A program made the position numbers and the translations under genes. From NCBI GenBank assembly GCA_023259925.1, contig JALRDS010000066.1:1-18311 (forward strand): DNA of 18,311 nucleotides. Reading direction: 5' to 3'. Below the pieces are notes generated by a model, which saw only the letters and a program-made list of their open reading frames with translations, was not told the DNA's origin and searched no databases. Positions within the stretch are counted from its first letter, which is position 1. Each line of letters opens with the position of its first letter. This DNA comes from Candidatus Saccharimonadia bacterium. GTDB taxonomy: Bacteria; Patescibacteriota; Saccharimonadia; Saccharimonadales; Saccharimonadaceae. Below are positions 6,095 through 11,637 of this stretch, in pieces.

Positions 6095-7069
6095 TTAATT
6101 TAACTCCCAGGCGCGCTCCTTCCAGTCATACTTATATTTTCCTGGGAAGGCATAGTTGAGCATTAACAATTTAGACATTGTTTCAATATTCCATAAGTCT
6201 CGAATTACATATTCGAATTCATCACTATGCTGACCCACACCCCTATAGGTATCGTACTTATTGTAGTAGGCAAGTGCATGTGCAACATTGTATCCATTTC
6301 TGATATCTGTCAGCTCCATAAGGTACATCATGAATCCGGTTCGGACAGAAGAAAAATTTGCAGTTGCAAGCATTTTTGCACTCTTTTCAATATGGCTCAC
6401 TAAGCTGCCGTTGCTGCGTCTTTTTCCAAACTTTCTTTGAAGCGTCGACATTGGAACTCTGTCTTTTTTATCGCCAACAGTTTTGACTGGTGCAAATTTA
6501 TTCAAAAATCCCATCTTTGCAGTGTGATTCTCATCCATTGCCTCTAGACACTCCAATATCTTGTAATGATTCAAGAAAGCCTCCGTATGAAAGCCAAGAT
6601 CATTTAGCTCTTCTGCTCTCCTTGAGTAATTCAGCATAATAATTAGAGGTTTTAGCTTTGACGAACCCACATCCTCGAACATCTGCTTCATTATCTTTAG
6701 GCGATCTGGAGCATACTGGATCGACGATCCCGTTTGATGTATAGATGGAAACATTTCTAAACTACTTGATGACCTAGAGACGCCATAATACGCTTCATAA
6801 CCCCACTGCATAGAGAGACCGTAGGCAAAATACATTGCATTACGAATATGCCCAACGACTGTGTCGGTCAAGTCTTGTAGGCGTCTATCGGTTTCAAGGT
6901 CGTCATTAGACCACTCGACACCGGGAGTTTCGTATTCTTTCCGTGAGATCGCTATTATCTTTGAGTTGCTAATTGTAATGTCCCACCAGTCTCGCCGCAC
7001 CTTGATCTTCAATGATTCGCTTAGATTAGATTCGATTGTTGGGACTTCAATCCTTACTCTTGTTTTCAT
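6095..7069 (-). CDS. Probable HEPN-domain protein (ApeA-like), candidate RNase effector
   Basis: 324 residues. The N-terminal third is a mixed domain without recognisable motifs. The C-terminal two thirds are helical, with TEAFLNHYKILECLEAM (about 160-177), the place where HEPN proteins carry their first conserved helix, and later LTDIRNGYNVAH, in which R257 and H264 form an R-x6-H motif. The R-x(4-6)-H motif, often with N right after R, is the RNase signature of HEPN domains in toxin and anti-phage proteins. The family assignment is by motif only. The ATG overlaps the stop of the HerA-like gene in an ATGA (7069-7066), so the two are translationally coupled and likely act together. Confidence 0.6.
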   Translation of the reverse strand: MKTRVRIEVPTIESNLSESLKIKVRRDWWDITISNSKIIAISRKEYETPGVEWSNDDLETDRRLQDLTDTVVGHIRNAMYFAYGLSMQWGYEAYYGVSRSSSSLEMFPSIHQTGSSIQYAPDRLKIMKQMFEDVGSSKLKPLIIMLNYSRRAEELNDLGFHTEAFLNHYKILECLEAMDENHTAKMGFLNKFAPVKTVGDKKDRVPMSTLQRKFGKRRSNGSLVSHIEKSAKMLATANFSSVRTGFMMYLMELTDIRNGYNVAHALAYYNKYDTYRGVGQHSDEFEYVIRDLWNIETMSKLLMLNYAFPGKYKYDWKERAWELN

Positions 7070-9039
7070 GCTTCACTCGTCAAGTCTATGATCATCGGTA
7101 CATTCGACTTTATAGCCTTACCAGTAACAATGGCATGGTATTGCTTCAAGTTCGGTAGTGCCTCAACCATTCCCTTGCCAACATAATTTCCCAAGAAGTT
7201 GAAGCTTGTCTCGTCAAATGCCTGAAAGCATATCACCGTATTACACTGTGTAAGGACTGTTTTTGACACATTTGCAGTTCTTTGGGCAATTACCATTAAC
7301 CCCACGCCGTATTTTCTTCCCTGTAGTGCAATTTGCCCCATCTTGTTTACGACCGCTTTACTGTCCCAGTTATTTACGCCTAAGAAATTAGCCTCCGGAA
7401 CAATAGTGTGAGCTTCTTCAAGTACTATACATATTTTCTCTTTTTCGCCTGCTTCATAGCACTGCTTTGCATAGTCGAAAACAATCGAAAGAAGCTTCTC
7501 GGTGGCTTGTACAACTTCAACTGTATTACTAAGAGCGGGTAACTCAACTACACCAAAGCTATCGTCACCGGTCAGGAAGTCATTTATATTAGTCTTGTCT
7601 AGAACGATCGCATCCGGCTTCTCTTTCTTCCATTCTCCTGTAAAATCAATACAAATTATCTTTGTGTCTGTTCGTAATTTATCGATAATCTGCCTTGCCA
7701 AGTGTGACTTACCCGATCCTGTAACCCCCAGTAAAGCCAAGTGATGACTTACGGCATCGTTGAGGTTTATTAACGAAGGGAGCTGAGTGTTTGGAATTTT
7801 ACCAAGTTGAAATTCAGGGTATTCATGATCCGGAACATTTATATCAGCAGCGTCGGCGGTGAAAATTGGCGTATTTATTTGAGGCACCCAACCAAACTTT
7901 TTAAACGAAAGCGTCGTCGCATCCCACTCTCCCAGCTGCACAGCTTTCCCTTCTATGAATCCCGCCTCGTTTCGGGCTTCAAGCTGTTCTTTATCTGTAA
8001 CCCCAGAAACAACTTGGTAGAAAAGTCTTTTGTCACCCACATATAGTTCAAGCAAGTCTCCTTCTTGAAGATCATCTTCCTTCTTTGAATACTCAAACTT
8101 TATTTTTCCAATTTCCGACCCTTCTACGACCACACCTGCAAATTTATCGATCTCCAATTCTTCAAGTAGATCGTTCTTCTCTTCGCCAGAGGTTATATAA
8201 ACGGTATCATCGATCAAACGCTTAACGTAGTTCTTGCATTCACCCAGCCATAGAACCTTCGCCCATTGCTCTTGGTTAAGTAAGTAATGATCAAACACTA
8301 TGCCGGTATAGGTCATACTTGAATTTCTCATTGAGTAATTGAACTTGACCACATCGAATTTCTTTAACGTCCTGCTATCGTTAAACAATTTAACGAGAAA
8401 CATTTTTTGTGATTCGATACCAAATATCTGACCGATTGCAGACTTATCTTTTTCTTTTTTGCTGCCCAAGAAAGCATTTGTTAAATCATTTTGATCAATT
8501 AAGAGCATAAATGCCCATATCACTAATAGCCAGAATACATACCAACTTAAGCTATTTTGCCCAACATAGTACACAAGTAAAAAGTATAAGAAAATGGCCG
8601 AATACAGTCTTTTTCCTTTTCCGAAAAAGATGGCAATATTCTTTAAGCGCTCAGATAATTTATTTCTAAAAGCCGTTGGACTTGAGTTCTTATCGTCCAA
8701 TACCATCGCAACAACCGCTATAACAAGTAGAAGGACTAGGGATGTTACTATTACCCACCATTGAGTTTGATCTGCGATATCCCCTTTGATTGCGAGAAAT
8801 ACAAGAATAAGTGGCACTGTATTCGTAATAACGTTTTTTGGTGAGCTATAGTAAGGCTCAATAAATAGAACCGTAAACAGAACCATAAATACACCCGAGT
8901 AGAACCAGAGGTCTTTGGTTTCGGTCGTAGGAAATAGTCTACCCGTGCCAAAAAAATTCAGGAGAAGGAGCGCTACAAAGAATCCAAAGAATAGGACAAT
9001 ACGGTTCTTTAATAGTAGCTTCACTTTTTCCAAAGTCAC
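7066..9039 (-). CDS. Membrane-embedded HerA/FtsK-like ATPase (DUF87 type)
   Basis: 657 residues. The first 190 residues hold about six membrane helices (around 11-29, 42-61, 69-84, 92-112, 141-160 and 164-183). A region of beta strands (about 205-400), possibly a HAS-barrel-like domain, follows. The ATPase core has Walker A GVTGSGKS at 438-445, a Walker B strand ICIVLEEAHTIVPE with E541/E542, and LQGRKYGVGLMVIAQRT with R575 as the probable arginine finger. HerA-family ATPases form hexamers that translocate DNA, and occur with nuclease partners in several anti-phage systems. An N-terminal multi-helix membrane module is unusual for HerA and recalls FtsK-like pumps. The start is GTG (9039), with a weak purine-rich AAAGAAAGA just upstream. 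No NurA nuclease is present; instead the next genes are HEPN-like and membrane proteins. Confidence 0.85.
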   Translation of the reverse strand: MTLEKVKLLLKNRIVLFFGFFVALLLLNFFGTGRLFPTTETKDLWFYSGVFMVLFTVLFIEPYYSSPKNVITNTVPLILVFLAIKGDIADQTQWWVIVTSLVLLLVIAVVAMVLDDKNSSPTAFRNKLSERLKNIAIFFGKGKRLYSAIFLYFLLVYYVGQNSLSWYVFWLLVIWAFMLLIDQNDLTNAFLGSKKEKDKSAIGQIFGIESQKMFLVKLFNDSRTLKKFDVVKFNYSMRNSSMTYTGIVFDHYLLNQEQWAKVLWLGECKNYVKRLIDDTVYITSGEEKNDLLEELEIDKFAGVVVEGSEIGKIKFEYSKKEDDLQEGDLLELYVGDKRLFYQVVSGVTDKEQLEARNEAGFIEGKAVQLGEWDATTLSFKKFGWVPQINTPIFTADAADINVPDHEYPEFQLGKIPNTQLPSLINLNDAVSHHLALLGVTGSGKSHLARQIIDKLRTDTKIICIDFTGEWKKEKPDAIVLDKTNINDFLTGDDSFGVVELPALSNTVEVVQATEKLLSIVFDYAKQCYEAGEKEKICIVLEEAHTIVPEANFLGVNNWDSKAVVNKMGQIALQGRKYGVGLMVIAQRTANVSKTVLTQCNTVICFQAFDETSFNFLGNYVGKGMVEALPNLKQYHAIVTGKAIKSNVPMIIDLTSEA

Positions 9040-9065
9040 ATCTTTCTTTTAGCTGTTACTCTGGA

Positions 9066-9263
9066 TTATACCTCTGTTAAGTCATTTTTACTACGATTAC
9101 CAGCGATTAGTCTGTCTTGTGCGTGAAGATGAGCCGCCTCTTTTATCGCCCACTTCGCCATTACGCTAAGATCGTCGATTAGGCTCTGTAACTCTTCATC
9201 GGGCATTTTCGCCGCTTCGTCACCTAGAATCTCACGAGCCTCTTCAATCGTTACTTGCTTCAC
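9066..9263 (-). CDS. Small acidic helical protein
   Basis: 65 residues from the GTG at 9263: VTIEEAREILGDEAAKMPDE, then ELQSLIDDLSVMAKWAIKEA. It looks like a compact helical bundle without catalytic motifs. Upstream in-frame starts exist at 9290 (ATG) and 9305, but they have no ribosome binding site and would overlap most of the 36-codon gene. The GTG gives a 20-nt overlap with that gene and suits coupled translation. Its function is unknown. The stop lies 26 nt before the HerA-like start. A TATAAT-like sequence at its end could be an internal promoter, but no -35 is seen. Confidence 0.6.
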   Translation of the reverse strand: MKQVTIEEAREILGDEAAKMPDEELQSLIDDLSVMAKWAIKEAAHLHAQDRLIAGNRSKNDLTEV

Positions 9264-9354
9264 TCTGCTTCTTCTGTATATAAATGTCATATATGAGTTC
9301 TGCAAGCGCTAAGGCATCCCGCTTCCTCAATTCCGTAGCTTCGTCTTCACTCAT
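9244..9354 (-). CDS. Very small acidic protein (36 residues)
   Basis: ATG at 9354-9352 overlaps the TGA of the upstream gene (9353-9351) as ATGA. The frame reads MSEDEATELRKRDALALAEL, then IYDIYIQKKQSEASND, and stops at 9244. The overlap type matches that of the HerA/HEPN-like pair in the same operon, and the product is a plausible amphipathic helix. It then overlaps the next small gene by about 20 nt. Its function is unknown; small helical proteins next to ATPase/effector sets can be adaptors or antitoxins, but nothing here proves this. Confidence 0.5.
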   Translation of the reverse strand: MSEDEATELRKRDALALAELIYDIYIQKKQSEASND

Positions 9355-9887
9355 AGCCCAAGCTGCTCCTTATAGAACGACCTTGCTTCATCTACCGTAA
9401 ACACATAGTCGTTAAATGCCAGTGTCATACGCGCACGCGCAGGACTATACTGCGAAATTTCGCCAGCTGGGATCTTTTGATCAAGCCCACCGAACATAAA
9501 CGTACGCCAGCCAATTTTTAAACTTTCCGATTTCTCTTGAACACTCTCTACTTTTTTATATGCAGATTCATAATCACTAATAGTCTTGTCGCATTTTTGC
9601 TTGATGCCGTTCATGAAACTAGTCTCAACCGGCTTCATAGTTTCCGCCGTAACTCGTGGATCATTTAAATGCTCACCCATAAGTGTAATTTCTACGTCTG
9701 TTAGCCCAGACACACCGTAATTGACTGAATTGTAGCATCGAGCATATTGCTCGGTATTCTTTTCAAGATAAGCCTTGCTAAGCGTATACTCCTGCATATC
9801 ATCGGAGCTCATAGCATCACCCGGAAACATAAATAGAATCCCCACAACAACCAGTACACCAAAACCAATCAATAAGCCCTTCAGCAC
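9351..9887 (-). CDS. Membrane-anchored or secreted helical protein, first gene of cargo operon
   Basis: 178 residues. An N-terminal hydrophobic segment (about 3-22, LKGLLIGFGVLVVVGILFMF) could be a signal anchor. The rest, with two cysteines (RCYNSV and KQKCDK), looks helical and extracytoplasmic: YLEKNTEQYARCYNSVNYG, later MNGIKQKCDKTISDYESAYK. The family is not recognised. The start is GTG (9887), preceded by a near-perfect AAGGAGGTG at 6 nt spacing, the strongest ribosome binding site in the element. It lies right behind the structured RNA and terminator at 9910-10041, so its expression, and that of the operon, probably depends on readthrough or on an unseen promoter. Confidence 0.65.
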   Translation of the reverse strand: MLKGLLIGFGVLVVVGILFMFPGDAMSSDDMQEYTLSKAYLEKNTEQYARCYNSVNYGVSGLTDVEITLMGEHLNDPRVTAETMKPVETSFMNGIKQKCDKTISDYESAYKKVESVQEKSESLKIGWRTFMFGGLDQKIPAGEISQYSPARARMTLAFNDYVFTVDEARSFYKEQLGL

Positions 9888-9909
9888 GCGACACCTCCTT
9901 TGCTGAAAT

Positions 9910-9936
9910 AAAAAAGGACAACCTCTCTAGGTTGTC
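9910..9936 (-). terminator. Intrinsic terminator between structured RNA and operon start
   Basis: GACAACCT (9936-9929), loop AGAG, AGGTTGTC (9924-9917), C, then TTTTTT on the minus strand. It lies 11 nt before the AAGGAGG of the first operon gene. The heptamer ACAACCT occurs both in its 5' arm and in the 3' strand of helix P4, so P4 and the terminator could compete for AGGTTGT. Confidence 0.8.
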
Positions 9937-10041
9937 TGGACCAACACAAGGTTGTACCCTTGGCTTTCGAGAAGTTGCCCCTTTTTGGGTACAACCAATC
10001 GAAATAATTGGTTTGCTTAACAAACTTGTATTGATCCAGAC
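9910..10041 (-). ncRNA. Structured RNA with four-way junction, leader of the cargo operon
   Basis: Minus-strand RNA. P1: 10040-10025 pairs with 9950-9935 (16 bp, two G-U). P2: GTTTG/CAAAC at 10011-10025. P3: CCAAT/ATTGG at 9995-10011. P4: 9995-9987 with 9959-9951 (9 bp), capped by a smaller stem. The four helices tile the region with practically no linker. A terminator follows at 9936-9910. The extended -10 TGTTATCAT (TATCAT at 10053-10048) predicts a start at about 10041, right at P1. It may be an autonomous small RNA or a riboswitch-like leader. I could not match it to a known class. Confidence 0.6.
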
Positions 10042-10047
10042 CTCTTT

Positions 10048-10071
10048 ATGATAACAAAAACAACATATAAT
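10048..10071. promoter_or_regulatory. Divergent -10 elements between cargo operon and regulator gene
   Basis: The plus strand has TATAAT at 10066-10071, giving a start near 10078 and a 12-nt leader for the gene at 10090. The minus strand has TGTTATCAT (TATCAT at 10053-10048), giving a start near 10041 for the structured RNA. Neither has a good -35, which may mean activator or extended -10 use. The spacing suggests that the winged-helix gene product could control both. Confidence 0.5.
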
Positions 10072-10089
10072 GAGACATAGGAAAACGTG

Positions 10090-10608
10090 ATGAAAAATAA
10101 ATCAAATGATAACCCTCTGATTGATATGGGCGGTGAAGATGAAATAAATAGATTCGAAAGAGACTATTGGAACCATCAGCACCATTTAGACGAGCGTCTG
10201 GAATCTGTGGAACGTACACTAAATAAGCTATCTCATTTTGTTGCCAGTCTTGAGGACGCGATCTCACATATTACTCGGATACCGAACTTGCCTCTAGAAC
10301 TCGAATACGATCATAGAACAAACACCCTATGGACAGAGACAAGACGCAAGCTTGAGTTCACAAAAAACGAAGCAACATTAATGTCTATACTTTTCACTAA
10401 ATCGACCGGCAAACCTAAGAAGAAAATCTTTCAATGTAGCGAAGAGGCGAAGAAATTCGAAAAGTCTGGCGATGGTATGGAAACGGCCGATAAAGTTTTT
10501 GATGCAGCCGCTAGAGTACAGAAGAAACTTGATAGCTTTCTTAGTACTAATGACGTCCTTGTTGTCACGAAGAAAAGTTTCTATTTTTCAAAAATAGCCT
10601 TTAAATAA
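10090..10608 (+). CDS. Winged-helix DNA-binding regulator with N-terminal coiled coil
   Basis: 172 residues from the ATG at 10090; the AGGA of ATAGGAAAACGTG lies 7 nt upstream, which favours it over the GTG at 10087. The N-terminal half (about 15-65) is an acidic coiled coil (ERLESVERTLNKLSHFVASL). The C-terminal half, LEFTKNEATLMSILFTKSTG, followed by a helix (DKVFDAAARVQKKLDSFL) and a terminal hairpin (VLVVTKKSFYFSKIAF), follows the order of an OmpR/Trans_reg_C winged helix. There is no receiver domain. It is probably the element's transcription regulator, acting on the divergent promoters or on the palindrome just after its stop. Confidence 0.6.
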   Translation: MKNKSNDNPLIDMGGEDEINRFERDYWNHQHHLDERLESVERTLNKLSHFVASLEDAISHITRIPNLPLELEYDHRTNTLWTETRRKLEFTKNEATLMSILFTKSTGKPKKKIFQCSEEAKKFEKSGDGMETADKVFDAAARVQKKLDSFLSTNDVLVVTKKSFYFSKIAFK

Positions 10609-10624
10609 TCTCACAATATTGTGA
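10581..10624. promoter_or_regulatory. Two perfect palindromes, candidate operators
   Basis: CTATTTTT-C-AAAAATAG at 10581-10597, inside the end of the regulator gene, and TCACAATATTGTGA (14 bp, perfect) at 10611-10624, 3 nt after its stop. They lie upstream of the SpoVG-like gene and have no T-tract, so they look more like protein binding sites than terminators. Confidence 0.4.
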
Positions 10625-10650
10625 ACTGCTTCGTCTGCTTATCTATAAGC

Positions 10651-10740
10651 ATGGATTCAAGATGTGATGAAGAAGCAATAAAAACTCTAGTTAGTTTCTT
10701 TCAACTTCTTGCTGAAATAGAAAGGAGTGCTGATGACTAA
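10651..10740 (+). CDS. Possible small protein of 29 residues
   Basis: ATG at 10651, directly after an inverted repeat (GCTTAT-CT-ATAAGC, 10637-10650). It reads MDSRCDEEAIKTLVSFFQLL, then AEIERSADD, and overlaps the start of the SpoVG-like gene by 8 nt. There is no Shine-Dalgarno. It could be a translated leader or chance. Confidence 0.25.
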   Translation: MDSRCDEEAIKTLVSFFQLLAEIERSADD

Positions 10741-10993
10741 CTATATTTCCGAGATCAATATAGTCCCAATCAAACCAAAGAATGGGCACATTGCCTTTGT
10801 AAGTTTTGTCTTATTTGAAAAACTTTACATCAACTCAGTTGCTGTGTATACGCGTTTTGGCGGCGGTATCCGACTTGTTTATCCTAGAAAAAAGAATATC
10901 GATGTATGTTACCCGATTAATCATGCGTTTGGTGATGCAATTGAACAAGAAGTTCTAATGGAAATACTAAAATACGAGTTATTCAGCGTGTAG
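10733..10993 (+). CDS. SpoVG-like small DNA-binding protein
   Basis: 86 residues: ISEINIVPIKPKNGHIAFVS, LYINSVAVYTRFGGGIRLVY, PRKKN, CYPINHAF, then a terminal helix. The order of strands and the (A/V)-FVSFVLFEKLYINSV...PRK...YPIN pattern follow SpoVG, a site-specific DNA/RNA-binding regulator. Copies on plasmids and integrative elements are common. ATG at 10733 has AAAGGAG with 5 nt spacing; an earlier in-frame GTG at 10727 overlaps that site. It lies between the regulator and the HTH protein and may be co-transcribed with the latter. Confidence 0.7.
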   Translation: MTNYISEINIVPIKPKNGHIAFVSFVLFEKLYINSVAVYTRFGGGIRLVYPRKKNIDVCYPINHAFGDAIEQEVLMEILKYELFSV

Positions 10994-11000
10994 TTTCACT

Positions 11001-11501
11001 TTGATTCATAGACAACTTTCATTCGAGGAGAGGTTCGGTGTCACCGTGCGCAATTTTGGTTTTACTCAAATTCCAAATATTGCTGTGCGCCATATGAAAG
11101 AGATCGGCACAAAACCAATAGACTTCACGATTCTTACCTACCTTCTAACCTTTCCGCCGGAAGACTATCATGCAGTCTCTACAATTTCACTCGCAATCGG
11201 AGCACACCCTAAAACAGTTCGCTCGGCGTTTCTTAGAATGGAAAAGAAGCGTTTGATTCGTCGCATCTACCGCACAGGTGAAGCAAATATATACGACATT
11301 ACTGGATGGGTATCCAAGATTCAGGCATACGCAATTTCTGACCATACCCCCACCCAAAAAAGTGCAGTAGTCCCTACCCAAATTTCTCATACAGACCCAC
11401 TGCAAGAATTAGGTACCAATAAACAGCAAAACAAAGAAAAAGAAACCATGAGTGGATACGAGAAGTTCAAAGAAGCAAGAAAGAAAATGGGGTATAATTA
11501 A
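11001..11501 (+). CDS. Helix-turn-helix protein (replication-initiator or element regulator type)
   Basis: Up to 166 residues. The conserved part begins NFGFTQIPNIAVRHMKEIG and contains a winged helix: ILTYLLTFPPEDYHAVSTIS, LAIGAHPKTVRSAFLRMEKK, RLIRRIYRTGEANIYDI. The order G-F-x-x-IPN, helix, S-x-x-x-IA-x(3)-HPKTV, L-x-x-L/M-x-x-x-x-LI is common to HTH proteins of plasmids and integrative elements, including RepA_N-like initiators. A basic low-complexity tail follows. The start is uncertain: TTG at 11001 has no ribosome binding site, while GTG at 11046 (residue 16) follows a GAGGAGAGG by about 12 nt and would retain the whole conserved domain. A good TATAAT (11493-11498) lies in its last codons. 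Confidence 0.6.
   Translation: MIHRQLSFEERFGVTVRNFGFTQIPNIAVRHMKEIGTKPIDFTILTYLLTFPPEDYHAVSTISLAIGAHPKTVRSAFLRMEKKRLIRRIYRTGEANIYDITGWVSKIQAYAISDHTPTQKSAVVPTQISHTDPLQELGTNKQQNKEKETMSGYEKFKEARKKMGYN
11493..11498 (+). promoter_or_regulatory. -10 element for the pseudoknot RNA and recombinase
   Basis: Perfect TATAAT overlapping the last codons of the HTH gene. There is no clear -35: TTCAAA at 11466-11471 would be 21 bp away. The predicted start, at about 11505, coincides with the first base of the pseudoknotted RNA. Confidence 0.45.
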
Positions 11502-11504
11502 GAT

Positions 11505-11622
11505 GCTTATCCAGTACCAACAATCGTCCAGACAGATATTTTATTTTCTGCCTTTAATGGGCGGTTGTGCTAGAAAAGCATCTGTTTGGATGTCTGGACT
11601 GGATAAGCCACAACCGTCCATT
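11505..11622 (+). ncRNA. Pseudoknotted leader RNA of the serine recombinase
   Basis: Helix A1: 11505-11513 pairs with 11600-11608. Helix A2: GTCCAGACA 11526-11534 with TGTCTGGAC 11591-11599, coaxial after a 12-nt bulge. Inner hairpin: TTTTCT 11544-11549 with AGAAAA 11572-11577. Helix B: AATGGGCGGTTGTG (11556-11569), inside the loop, pairs with CACAACCGTCCATT (11609-11622) downstream, 14 bp with one G-U. The order A5', B5', A3', B3' is a true pseudoknot. AGGAG of the recombinase starts at 11628, 5 nt later. No known class recognised. Confidence 0.6.
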
Positions 11623-11637
11623 TAAGTAGGAGCAGAA

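Noticed and set aside
9817..10023. 68-codon minus-strand open frame
   Set aside because: Lies across the structured RNA and the strong Shine-Dalgarno of the 9351-9887 gene; Cys/Gly-rich chance sequence.
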